A stretch of DNA of 39,739 nt from a virus, in IMG/VR virus record IMGVR_UViG_3300027969_000199, positions 1 through 39,739 of that record. One strand, given 5' to 3'. A program made the position numbers and the translations under genes. The notes beneath the pieces are model-generated. The model made no database searches, was not told the origin of the DNA, and was given only the letters and a program-made list of their open reading frames with translations. Of the stretch, positions 24,091 to 30,229 are shown in pieces; within the stretch, counting starts at the first letter, position 1, and each line of letters starts with the position of its first letter.

Positions 24091-24304
24091 GCTGACAGAA
24101 AACCAAGCAAAACAATTAGAGTCGTTTGTAGAAGACCATATGAATGGTTGCTATATGATGCTGCATGACGAAGAAGATGTAAGAGAAGGATTTGAATCAT
24201 ATGGCCCATATTGCGGATGTCAAACTTGTGACACACGAGAGCAATTGATGGCAACATTTGATTGGTTAAGATCTCAAAACATTGTTGACGTATACGTCAA
24301 CTAG
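24077..24304 (+). CDS. Hypothetical protein with Cys cluster (75 aa)
   Basis: ATG 24077 follows GGGCAGGA and overlaps the HNH stop. The N-terminal helix (TENQAKQLESFVEDHMNGCY) is followed by YGPYCGCQTCDTREQLMATF, a CxCxxC motif that could bind zinc. It lies directly before tRNA-Arg. No family recognised. Confidence 0.6.
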   Translation: MKKIELTENQAKQLESFVEDHMNGCYMMLHDEEDVREGFESYGPYCGCQTCDTREQLMATFDWLRSQNIVDVYVN

Positions 24305-24309
24305 TCTAT

Positions 24310-24382
24310 GCCTCTGTAGCTCAGGGGATAGAGCGACGGACTTCTAATCCGCAGGCCGCAGGTTCGATTCCTGCCAGGGGCA
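24310..24382 (+). tRNA. tRNA-Arg (TCT anticodon)
   Basis: Cloverleaf: acceptor GCCTCTG/CAGGGGC (one G-U), D arm GCTC/GAGC, anticodon loop CTTCTAA (TCT), T arm GCAGG/CCTGC, discriminator A; CCA not encoded. It reads AGA, which is the dominant Arg codon throughout this window, so it would supplement a host tRNA in short supply. Confidence 0.92.
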
Positions 24383-24385
24383 CTG

Positions 24386-24414
24386 TTGACAGTGCATAAA
24401 AAAAAGAGTATAAT
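24386..24414 (+). promoter_or_regulatory. Consensus promoter after tRNA-Arg
   Basis: TTGACA (24386-24391), 17-bp spacer, TATAAT (24409-24414), beginning 3 bases after the tRNA. The leader holds AAGGAG before the ATG at 24437. Confidence 0.85.
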
Positions 24415-24436
24415 TAAAATATAACAAGGAGTTGAC

Positions 24437-24784
24437 ATGCTAGGAGATAGTAGATTTACAAAAGCCCAAGGCCCGTGCTGGGAAGGCTATGAAATGATTG
24501 GCTATAAAACTCAAAATGGCAAGAAGGTTCCTAATTGTGTCAAGGTTGATGCAAAGAAGTCTAATGATACTGGGTTTGAAATTGTAGAAGTTCATCCAAG
24601 ATGTGAAGGGCCAGCTTTAGTTGAAACAAATGGTACATCTGTTCTCTGCTATGGTTCTATGGAAGAGGCAAGATCGGCATTAGAAGATATGGGACGTGAG
24701 GCGGAACCAGCGTCAGTAAGACCTAACGATATGAGTAAGATTTGGAAAGGATCAGGCTTTGAAACTCCTAGATGCTGCCCCTGA
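24437..24784 (+). CDS. Phage protein with PCWEGY motif (115 aa)
   Basis: The first third holds GPCWEGYEMIGYKTQNGKKVPNCV, a conserved Cys-bracketed patch often seen in phage proteins, including ends of structural or protease proteins. The rest is alpha/beta with further Cys (HPRCEG, LCYGSMEEAR) and a CC near the end. Strong promoter and RBS. Its biochemical role is unknown to me. Confidence 0.65.
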   Translation: MLGDSRFTKAQGPCWEGYEMIGYKTQNGKKVPNCVKVDAKKSNDTGFEIVEVHPRCEGPALVETNGTSVLCYGSMEEARSALEDMGREAEPASVRPNDMSKIWKGSGFETPRCCP

Positions 24785-24986
24785 AATAGAAGAGATTGAA
24801 CTTAAAGTAACAGATAGGTGTGATGCATGCCAAGCGCAAGCATTTGTTTATCTAAAAGGAGTTACTGGTGAGTTGTATTTTTGTGGCCACCACTATGCAA
24901 AAAACGAAGAAAAGATAAAGTCCTGGGCATTTACAATAATTGATGCTCGTGATACAATTAATAGCAAGCCAGATTCAAACAACTAA
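24759..24986 (+). CDS. DUF7455-like zinc protein (75 aa)
   Basis: TTG start at 24759, overlapping the previous gene. The core, DRCDACQAQAFVYLKGVTGE then LYFCGHHYAKNEEKI, is a CxxC...CxHH zinc site that matches the small actinobacterial family DUF7455. Function unknown. Its presence is a useful marker for an actinobacterial host. Confidence 0.7.
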   Translation: MKLLDAAPEIEEIELKVTDRCDACQAQAFVYLKGVTGELYFCGHHYAKNEEKIKSWAFTIIDARDTINSKPDSNN

Positions 24987-25001
24987 GAGAACGGATATGC
25001 G

Positions 25002-25472
25002 GTGCAAACATTTTTACCATACAGCGATTTTGACGAATGCGCTTCAGTTTTAGATTCACGTAGATTAAACAAACAGTTATTAGAGGGTAGACAAATCCTT
25101 AACTCTTTGGCTGGAATCTCAAAGGGTTGGCGTAATCACCCAGCAGTTAAAATGTGGGCGGGGTCAGAATTAGTTCTATATAATTACCTAAATGCTATTG
25201 CTAAAGAATGCTACAATCGTGGAATTAAGTTTAAGAATAACTTGGATGCAATTGATCAAACAATTGACACTCATTTTCAAGCGGTAGAGTTTAATAATCG
25301 TCCATTCTGGATGAAAGATCAAACACTTTTACGAAGAGTAAATGCAACACACCAAGCTAATCTATATAGAAAGGATAGCCACGAATACGCACTATTTCAA
25401 TCCGCATATGATGATGTAAACAATGATCCATGCTGTGATACCTGTAGCTATTTTTGGCCAACTCACGAATAA
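25002..25472 (+). CDS. Pyrimidine-dimer glycosylase-like protein (156 aa)
   Basis: GTG start at 25002. The N-terminus MQTFLPYSDFDECASVLDSR then RLNKQLLEGRQIL, followed by WRNHPAVKMWAGSELVLYNY, matches the family often annotated as pyrimidine dimer DNA glycosylase/endonuclease V-like in actinobacteria. If active it would excise UV dimers, useful to a phage in lit waters. The C-terminal CCDTC motif is extra. Catalysis by this branch is less certain than for the T4 DenV enzyme. Confidence 0.7.
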   Translation: MQTFLPYSDFDECASVLDSRRLNKQLLEGRQILNSLAGISKGWRNHPAVKMWAGSELVLYNYLNAIAKECYNRGIKFKNNLDAIDQTIDTHFQAVEFNNRPFWMKDQTLLRRVNATHQANLYRKDSHEYALFQSAYDDVNNDPCCDTCSYFWPTHE

Positions 25473-25673
25473 ATGCCAAAGTATCAATATAAATGTGAAT
25501 GTGACGTAAGCGTAGCAGTTGAAGATAATATACACGAGTTTGAAAGATCAATCATGGAAGATGAGCCAGACTATCCTTGCGGATATTGTGGTAAAGATAT
25601 GGTTCGTGTTTATAGTTCTTTTGGAATTAAATTCAACGGTCCTGGCTTCTATAAGACAGATAATTCTAAGTAA
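25473..25673 (+). CDS. FmdB-type zinc ribbon protein (66 aa)
   Basis: MPKYQYKCECDVSV begins like FmdB-family putative regulators; the second pair is CGYCGKDMVRVYSSFGIKF followed by NGPGFYKTD, the typical FmdB ending. Four Cys would bind zinc. The role in phages is not known; regulation is assumed from the family name only. It starts directly after the previous stop. Confidence 0.78.
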   Translation: MPKYQYKCECDVSVAVEDNIHEFERSIMEDEPDYPCGYCGKDMVRVYSSFGIKFNGPGFYKTDNSK

Positions 25674-25680
25674 TTATCAA

Positions 25681-25753
25681 TGGGGATTAGCTCAGTCGGC
25701 AGAGCGGGAAACTGTTAATTTCTAGGTCATAGGTTCGAGTCCTATATCCCCAG
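25681..25753 (+). tRNA. tRNA-Asn (GTT anticodon)
   Basis: Acceptor TGGGGAT/ATCCCCA, D arm GCTC/GAGC, anticodon stem GGAAA/TTTCT with loop CTGTTAA (GTT), T arm ATAGG/CCTAT, discriminator G. The complete CCA tail is not encoded. Confidence 0.92.
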
Positions 25754-25757
25754 CAAT

Positions 25758-25831
25758 GCGAGTGTTACATAATGGTAGTGTCTCTGCCTTCCAAGCAGAT
25801 AGTGCCAGTTCGATTCTGGTCACTCGCTCCA
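25758..25831 (+). tRNA. tRNA-Gly (TCC anticodon)
   Basis: Acceptor GCGAGTG/CACTCGC, anticodon stem TCTGC/GCAGA with loop CTTCCAA (TCC), T arm GCCAG/CTGGT, discriminator T, then CCA. It lies 4 bases after tRNA-Asn and should be cut from the same precursor. It reads GGA, the most used Gly codon here. Confidence 0.92.
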
Positions 25832-25837
25832 ATATAG

Positions 25838-25910
25838 GCCCTTATAGCCCAGCGGTAGAGGCACACGACTTAAAATCGTGACAGCGTTGGTTCGAATCCA
25901 ACTAGGGGTA
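25838..25910 (+). tRNA. tRNA-Leu-like (TAA anticodon) with short variable loop
   Basis: Acceptor GCCCTTA/TAGGGGT (two G-U pairs), D stem GCC/GGC, anticodon stem CACGA/TCGTG with loop CTTAAAA (anticodon TAA), variable loop ACAGC of 5 bases, T arm GTTGG/CCAAC, discriminator A. The anticodon reads UUA (Leu), but bacterial tRNA-Leu normally has a long variable arm. A73 agrees with Leu identity. Either a slimmed-down tRNA-Leu or a tRNA charged with another amino acid. Confidence 0.85.
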
Positions 25911-25916
25911 CTATTC

Positions 25917-25925
25917 TGGTATAAT
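25917..25925 (+). promoter_or_regulatory. Extended -10 promoter, predicted leaderless
   Basis: TGGTATAAT (25917-25925), with no good -35 because the upstream bases are the end of the tRNA. The ATG at 25932 follows after 6 bases, as in the other leaderless units. Confidence 0.6.
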
Positions 25926-25931
25926 CGTTGT

Positions 25932-26318
25932 ATGAGCATGTACACATATTATACAAAGATTGACAAGGTAGTCGACGGTGATACAGTAGACGTATTTATT
26001 GATCTAGGATTCAGCGTATGGCATAAGGAAAGAATTAGACTTTCTGGAATCGATACAGCAGAAAAAAACACCCCACTTGGGAAGGCATTAAAGGCTTATA
26101 TGATTTCTTTGCTAGAAGGAAAGACAGTTAAGCTTGAAGTAACTAAGCCAGATAAGTACGGAAGATACCTAGGAAAGATTTATCTTAACTCGGAAGAAAG
26201 CATTAACGACCAATTAATTAAAGTTGGTCTCGCTAAAGGCTACGGCGGAGATTCAAAAGTTGGTCTCTGGACAGAAGAAGAATTAGCTAAAACTGAAATA
26301 ACCGCAACACTAAAGTAA
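25932..26318 (+). CDS. Staphylococcal-nuclease-like protein (128 aa)
   Basis: SNase (thermonuclease) fold: VVDGDTVDVFIDLGF (calcium-site Asp), KERIRLSGIDTAE (Arg and Glu of the active site), and KPDKYGRYLGKIYL (second Arg). All key positions are present, so it should cut DNA or RNA; no signal peptide is visible, so it acts in the cytoplasm, perhaps on host DNA. The start at 25932 is chosen because the -10 box ends 6 bases before it; a longer frame back to 25878 lies inside the tRNA. Confidence 0.85.
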   Translation: MSMYTYYTKIDKVVDGDTVDVFIDLGFSVWHKERIRLSGIDTAEKNTPLGKALKAYMISLLEGKTVKLEVTKPDKYGRYLGKIYLNSEESINDQLIKVGLAKGYGGDSKVGLWTEEELAKTEITATLK

Positions 26319-26326
26319 GGGACAAT

Positions 26327-26497
26327 ATGTCAGAAGATACATACATTGACAAGCTAGAGCCGCATGTTGATAAAGAGCCAGATCTAAAAAAGAAGTCCGT
26401 TTGGGAAGGTGTTTTTAATCCAGCAAGCCCAAACAGCACAGAGGAAATCTTAGAAGAAATTCTTATAGAGACCCTTGACGAAAAGCTATCAGACTGA
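26327..26497 (+). CDS. Acidic hypothetical protein (56 aa)
   Basis: ATG 26327 to TGA 26495-26497, starting 8 bases after the nuclease stop with an AAGGGA RBS. Acidic, helix-forming C-terminus (TEEILEEILIETLDEKLSD) and a basic patch in the middle (DLKKKSVWEG). No family recognised. It could bind or inhibit the adjacent nuclease, but nothing in the sequence proves it. Confidence 0.6.
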   Translation: MSEDTYIDKLEPHVDKEPDLKKKSVWEGVFNPASPNSTEEILEEILIETLDEKLSD

Positions 26498-26528
26498 TAG
26501 AATTAAATATACTAACTGAAAGAAGAAA

Positions 26529-26750
26529 ATGGCTAAATTGAATTACGAGGCAGCTCATAAAGTTGTCGACGCAAACTATAATCTATATTGGGACGGATGG
26601 GACATCTGTTCTTGGCGTAGAGACCATAAGGGTTTTTTTAATAAACAAGGAATTTTTAGGAATGGTAACTGGGGAATTGTAGAGTGCTTCAAGATGGAAG
26701 ATGATGGCACGTGGAAGGTCCCAGATAAATATGTCAAATATATTAAATGA
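26529..26750 (+). CDS. Hypothetical protein rich in Trp (73 aa)
   Basis: Seven Trp in 73 residues (LYWDGWDICSWRRDHKGFF, NWGIVECF, TWKVPDKYVKYIK), suggesting a small beta-rich fold. AGAAGA RBS. It lies before the WhiB gene and overlaps it by 20 bases. Family not identified. Confidence 0.65.
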   Translation: MAKLNYEAAHKVVDANYNLYWDGWDICSWRRDHKGFFNKQGIFRNGNWGIVECFKMEDDGTWKVPDKYVKYIK

Positions 26751-27045
26751 TTTAGGCGTAGATGTAGAAGATTTAAATTGGACAGACTTAGCAGCATGTT
26801 CAGGTATGCCAGCGGAATTCTTTTTTGATACATACGAAGTTGATCAAACTTTAGCTAAAAACATTGATGAAATGTGTTTAGTTTGCCCAGTAGCAAAGCA
26901 GTGCCTTGCCGCTGGAGTAGAGGGAGATGAATACGGTGTATGGGGCGGAGTCTATTTAACTTTAGGTGACGTAGATAAAACTAGGAACTCTCACAAAACT
27001 CCAGAAGTCTGGAAAAGATGGAAGAGTAAGCATGGACAAAGGTAG
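26731..27045 (+). CDS. WhiB-family Fe-S transcription regulator (104 aa)
   Basis: WhiB-like protein: four cysteines at 23, 49, 52 and 58 (DLAAC, MCLVCPVAKQC) to hold a [4Fe-4S] cluster, then the G-V-W-G-G turn (69-73) that contacts the sigma factor, then a basic tail (KRWKSKHGQR) for DNA. WhiB proteins are found only in actinobacteria and their phages; they bind the SigA region 4 and redirect transcription. I chose ATG 26731; an ATG at 26701 would add 10 residues and a 50-base overlap. Confidence 0.9.
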   Translation: MSNILNDLGVDVEDLNWTDLAACSGMPAEFFFDTYEVDQTLAKNIDEMCLVCPVAKQCLAAGVEGDEYGVWGGVYLTLGDVDKTRNSHKTPEVWKRWKSKHGQR

Positions 27046-27304
27046 AGTTATATACAACAGGGAAATGGCTAAAGCTGTAAGACAGGTAAAGCCACCCTTT
27101 TCAGGAATTGTAATCGATATAGCGGAATATCCAGAATTTTTAACTATAAGAATGTATGAAGATAATATAATGTCTTTTGATATTAATCAAAGGGTTACTA
27201 TAACTGATTACATAACTTTAGTTAGAAAAGTGATCGAATCATATGGTGTAAGATGCGAGTTCGAAGGAGTCCCAGGCGATGGCAGAACAAAGGTACAACG
27301 ATAG
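27032..27304 (+). CDS. Hypothetical protein (90 aa)
   Basis: Overlaps the WhiB gene by 14 bases. Basic N-terminus (KGRVIYNREMAKAVRQVK), then a beta-rich body (SGIVIDIAEYPEFLTIRMY, IMSFDINQRVTITDY). No motif recognised. Its place in a WhiB operon suggests an early or regulatory gene. Confidence 0.62.
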   Translation: MDKGRVIYNREMAKAVRQVKPPFSGIVIDIAEYPEFLTIRMYEDNIMSFDINQRVTITDYITLVRKVIESYGVRCEFEGVPGDGRTKVQR

Positions 27305-27503
27305 AATACAGATAGTATGGCTCCATGAAGAACAATGTCATGGATCTATCGTTAAAGAAGGTGCATATGCATCTCTAGTTCGATACCAGCAAGACGGTAT
27401 AGACTTTGAGGTGTTTGTTGACAACGGAGATTTCTCTATTGTGGATGAAATAGGCTTTGAGCATATTGAGGAGTATGATGACGGATCAGATACTTTGCTA
27501 TAG
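27279..27503 (+). CDS. Hypothetical acidic protein (74 aa)
   Basis: AAGGAG 9 bases upstream of ATG 27279. Beta-rich (IQIVWLHEEQCHGSIVKEG, ASLVRYQQDGIDFEVFVDN), acidic end (EEYDDGSDTLL). The sequence looks like a short barrel or a KOW/SH3-like domain, but this is weak. Overlaps the next gene by 26 bases. Confidence 0.6.
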   Translation: MAEQRYNDRIQIVWLHEEQCHGSIVKEGAYASLVRYQQDGIDFEVFVDNGDFSIVDEIGFEHIEEYDDGSDTLL

Positions 27504-27720
27504 TTGTAGCAAATCAAGATTTAAGATAAGCGTTAAGAAATCAACACTTATTAAAGGAATAAATTTGCTACTATGTGACCAATGCATATCTTCTGGATAT
27601 GAGCCAAGATGGGCTATCATTCTGGCTGGAAGACAATATGGATCGGAACTTGTAAAAGAATACGTACTTAATCATAAATACTATGGTGAAGAGATAAGTG
27701 CAACGGAGCTTCTCGTATGA
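27478..27720 (+). CDS. Zinc-binding hypothetical protein (80 aa)
   Basis: The ATG at 27478 is preferred over that at 27475 because GAGGAG ends at 27473. Two CxxC pairs (LCYSCSKSRF, LLCDQCISSG) make a treble-clef-like zinc site; the C-terminal half is helical (YGSELVKEYVLNHKYYGEE). Function unknown. ATGA overlap with the membrane protein downstream. Confidence 0.62.
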   Translation: MTDQILCYSCSKSRFKISVKKSTLIKGINLLLCDQCISSGYEPRWAIILAGRQYGSELVKEYVLNHKYYGEEISATELLV

Positions 27721-27941
27721 AAAAATCAGAAAAAATTGGATATATTTTAGGAATACTAATAGGACTATCATTCTGGATTTATTTAATATATTATGTAGCA
27801 TCTGAATTGTTTAATAGAATTATCAATGATTCTGGAGATCCATACCCAGTGTTGACACTATTGATTGGAATTGCTATACTTATAAGACAGACTTCTTTAA
27901 CTAAGAAATTCAAAGCTATTCAAGAATGGATAAATAAATGA
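27717..27941 (+). CDS. Two-pass membrane protein (74 aa)
   Basis: Two hydrophobic helices: IGYILGILIGLSFWIYLIYY and YPVLTLLIGIAILI, with basic ends (MKKSEK and SLTKKFKAIQEWINK) placing both termini inside. Overlaps its neighbours by ATGA on both sides. It precedes the Ntn-hydrolase; the two could be linked functionally, but only by proximity. Confidence 0.65.
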   Translation: MKKSEKIGYILGILIGLSFWIYLIYYVASELFNRIINDSGDPYPVLTLLIGIAILIRQTSLTKKFKAIQEWINK

Positions 27942-28492
27942 CAGTTATTTGTGCCGTTGTAAATGAGAATGGCTCGTATATTGCTGGTGACCGTGGTGCA
28001 TCCGATGACAATATCATCTTGCCCTTGGCTCACCCAAAGGTTTGGCAGATAGGTCCATATCTTTTTGGATACTACGGAAGTATGGACGGCGAAAAAGTTA
28101 TGTATAACTTTGAACCACCACTACCTACAGCAGCACAAAAAAAGAATATAGACAAGTTTATGGGTAACGATTTTACTAAAGCCCTAAAAGAATTCTATGA
28201 CGAGCATTTCGTATTTACTGCAGAAAAAGAATGCGACTTTGGAATGATTATCATTACAGAAGGCAAGATGTACGAGCATGATGCTGGAACTATGTCAATG
28301 ACAAGATTTGAAACAGATTTCCTTTCAGTTGGAAGCGGATCAGAGTATGCTTATGGGTCACTATATAGCACACAGGTCTGGAGTGACGGAAAGAAAAGAG
28401 TAAGAATTGCAATTGAAGCTGCTACAAAATATAGCCCTTCATGCATGCAGCCAATAGATGTAATATCGATACTAAGAAAAGAGATAAAATAA
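27938..28492 (+). CDS. HslV/proteasome-like Ntn-hydrolase (184 aa)
   Basis: After removal of Met1 the protein begins TVICAVV, and counting from that Thr the catalytic residues of HslV and proteasome beta subunits are in place: Thr1, Asp17 (IAGDRGASD) and Lys33 (HPKVWQIG). A later SVGSGSEYAYGSL segment resembles the Ser/Gly loop (around residue 129) of HslV. The length (184) is close to HslV. These enzymes form ring-shaped peptidases. No propeptide is present and no HslU-like ATPase is in the window, so the partner, if any, would be the host's. Target unknown. Confidence 0.75.
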   Translation: MTVICAVVNENGSYIAGDRGASDDNIILPLAHPKVWQIGPYLFGYYGSMDGEKVMYNFEPPLPTAAQKKNIDKFMGNDFTKALKEFYDEHFVFTAEKECDFGMIIITEGKMYEHDAGTMSMTRFETDFLSVGSGSEYAYGSLYSTQVWSDGKKRVRIAIEAATKYSPSCMQPIDVISILRKEIK

Positions 28493-28701
28493 TGAATGAC
28501 TTTACACTTCAAGATTTAGAGAAGATGATTTCTGATATTTCAGGAGAATTCTATGCGGAATTCTATTCTCATCAAAACCCAGACGGGGATCAAGAATTTA
28601 TTACCGTCCATAGACAGTTTGCTGAGACATACGTAGTATTTACTGTTAATAGACTTATTCAAAGATTCAACGAAATGATGGCCCCTAATGCCACAGAATG
28701 A
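28492..28701 (+). CDS. Hypothetical protein (69 aa)
   Basis: TAATG overlap with the Ntn-hydrolase gene fixes the start at 28492. Helical, acidic (FTLQDLEKMISDISGEFYAE, ETYVVFTVNRLIQRFNEMM). No family recognised. It overlaps the DUF1599-like gene by 14 bases, so the three are one translational unit. Confidence 0.62.
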   Translation: MNDFTLQDLEKMISDISGEFYAEFYSHQNPDGDQEFITVHRQFAETYVVFTVNRLIQRFNEMMAPNATE

Positions 28702-28978
28702 TTTTGAAACAGACGTAAAGAAGATTTTTGACGAGGCCTACGTTCTCTTGATACGAAAGCACAAGGATTACGGCCCAAAAAATATTTCATCTGCTCCAGG
28801 CGGAGCTCTTAATGGTCTAATTGTGCGAAAGCATGATAAGTTTGAGAGAATTAAAAACCTATTTTTTAATAAGAAAGACAGCAAGCCACAGTTTGAGACA
28901 CTTAGAGAGTCATTTATTGATGATCTAAACTATAGCGCAATTGCCATGATGGTAATTGACGGCAAGTGGCCAGAGTAG
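28688..28978 (+). CDS. DUF1599 (Nmad1)-like protein (96 aa)
   Basis: RKHKDYGPKNISSAPGGALN followed by GLIVRKHDKFERIKNL and ESFIDDLNYSAIAMMVIDGKW matches the DUF1599 pattern (KHxDYG, RxxDKxxRxxNL, ESxxDDLxxxxNYxxIAxM). The family is called nucleotide modification associated domain 1 because of its association with modified-base genes in phages; its fold is MazG-like in character. The biochemical reaction is not established. No clear base-hypermodification pathway is visible in this window. Confidence 0.78.
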   Translation: MPQNDFETDVKKIFDEAYVLLIRKHKDYGPKNISSAPGGALNGLIVRKHDKFERIKNLFFNKKDSKPQFETLRESFIDDLNYSAIAMMVIDGKWPE

Positions 28979-28980
28979 AT

Positions 28981-29009
28981 TTGACGGATAGTGCTATTTT
29001 TGGTACTAT
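28981..29009 (+). promoter_or_regulatory. Strong promoter for secreted protein cassette
   Basis: TTGACG (28981-28986) starts 2 bases after the preceding stop; 17-bp spacer; TACTAT (29004-29009) with a TGG extension. Predicted start 29016. Confidence 0.75.
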
Positions 29010-29015
29010 TGTTAG

Positions 29016-29034
29016 ATGTGTGAGAGACACACAT
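29016..29034 (+). promoter_or_regulatory. 5'-end mRNA hairpin
   Basis: ATGTGTG, loop AGAGA, CACACAT: a 7-bp stem that begins at the predicted +1 base. Such terminal hairpins protect mRNAs from 5' decay; here it would support high expression of the secreted protein. The leader then runs 40 bases to an AAGAGGA RBS region. Confidence 0.55.
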
Positions 29035-29073
29035 AAATAAACCAAATCATATGAAGAGGAATAAAAAACAAAC

Positions 29074-30102
29074 ATGAAGAAACTATCAATTATCACGGCA
29101 GTGCTTGTGGCAATGACTACTTTAGTAGCAGCCCCAGCAGCCAATGCTAATGCTGGAACTGTTACCCTTACGGTAGCTGGATCAGCAGCAACAGGTGGAA
29201 CAGTAGTAGGAACTCCTGTATCACTACCAGTACCAGCAGATAACAGCATTGATGCAGCAGATGCATTAAAGATTGCTGTAACATCAGTTGACACTGGAAC
29301 AGTAGTAACAGCAGTTGCAACTAATGCAACAATTGTTTCTGCTCTTGCAACATCAGCAGCACCAGTAACTGCATCAAGCGGTTCATCAACACTTTCAGTT
29401 TCAACAGGAACTGGAAACTCAGCAGACTTTTATGTATATACAAAGAGCACATCAGTAGGAACAGTTGCGATTACTCGTGCTGGAACTACAACAGTGTACT
29501 ATGTACAAGGTACAGCAGGAGCACTGAACTCAATTGCAATCACCGCACCAGCAACTGGAGCAGCGGGAACAGTTGCAACTCTTAAGGTAACAGGATACGA
29601 CGTATTCGGTAACCCAAAGGGTGGAGCAACAATTAATACTTTAGTAAGCTCAAATGGTGCAGCAACTGCAACAGCGCTTACAACAGATACAGCAGTAGCA
29701 ACACTTGGAACTAAGGAGCAGACAGTTACACTTCCTGCTTCAGGTTCAGTTGTAGTTACAGCATACGCAACAGTAGCAACAGCCGTAACAGGCCTTACAG
29801 CACCAGTAGGTTCTGTAGTTGCAACAATTGCAGTGCGTGATCTTGCAGGAGAACTTGCATCAAAGAATGCAGAACTCGCAGTAGCTAATGCAGCACTTGC
29901 AGCAGAAAAGGCTGGACGTGCAGCAGACAAGGTTGCAGCAGATAAAGCACTTGCAGATGCAGCAGCAAAGCTTGCAGCAGATGCAACAACAGCAAAGGCT
30001 TCGGCAGATCTTGCTAAAGCTACTTACATCGCAGAGTACAACGCTCTTGCTAAGAAGTGGAATGCAAAGAATCCAAAGGCTAAGGTTGCTTTAAAGAAGT
30101 AA
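29074..30102 (+). CDS. Ala-rich secreted surface protein (342 aa)
   Basis: A classic Sec signal peptide (MKKLSIITAVLVAMTTLVAA, then PAANA as the cleavage site). The mature part is Ala/Thr/Val/Gly-rich; residues ~150-255 have an invasin/Big-1-like Ig domain (GTVATLKVTGYDVFGNPKGG, then LVSSNGAATATALTTD). The last ~75 residues form an Ala-rich coiled coil (ELASKNAELAVANAALAAEK), ending in a basic tail (KKWNAKNPKAKVALKK). It has its own promoter, 5' hairpin and a perfect terminator, i.e. an independent cassette. It is probably displayed on or released from the infected cell, perhaps derived from a host envelope protein; function unknown. Confidence 0.78.
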   Translation: MKKLSIITAVLVAMTTLVAAPAANANAGTVTLTVAGSAATGGTVVGTPVSLPVPADNSIDAADALKIAVTSVDTGTVVTAVATNATIVSALATSAAPVTASSGSSTLSVSTGTGNSADFYVYTKSTSVGTVAITRAGTTTVYYVQGTAGALNSIAITAPATGAAGTVATLKVTGYDVFGNPKGGATINTLVSSNGAATATALTTDTAVATLGTKEQTVTLPASGSVVVTAYATVATAVTGLTAPVGSVVATIAVRDLAGELASKNAELAVANAALAAEKAGRAADKVAADKALADAAAKLAADATTAKASADLAKATYIAEYNALAKKWNAKNPKAKVALKK

Positions 30103-30120
30103 TCTTACTTAACCAGAATT

Positions 30121-30148
30121 GGGACTAGAGAAATCTAGTCCCTTTTTT
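30121..30148 (+). terminator. Perfect intrinsic terminator
   Basis: GGGACTAGA (30121-30129), loop GAAA, TCTAGTCCC (30134-30142), then TTTTTT. A 9-bp perfect stem and U-tract, 19 bases after the stop codon of the secreted protein gene. Confidence 0.95.
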
Positions 30149-30189
30149 GTTTTCTGTTTAATGTTACACAAGATTGCTAAACATAGTGC

Positions 30190-30198
30190 TGATATAAT
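30190..30198 (+). promoter_or_regulatory. Extended -10 promoter
   Basis: TGATATAAT with no convincing -35. Transcription would start near 30205, giving a short leader with GAGAGGGA before ATG 30230. It restarts transcription after the terminator at 30121. Confidence 0.6.
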
Positions 30199-30229
30199 AG
30201 TAATGTACGATTAAATAAGTAGAGAGGGA

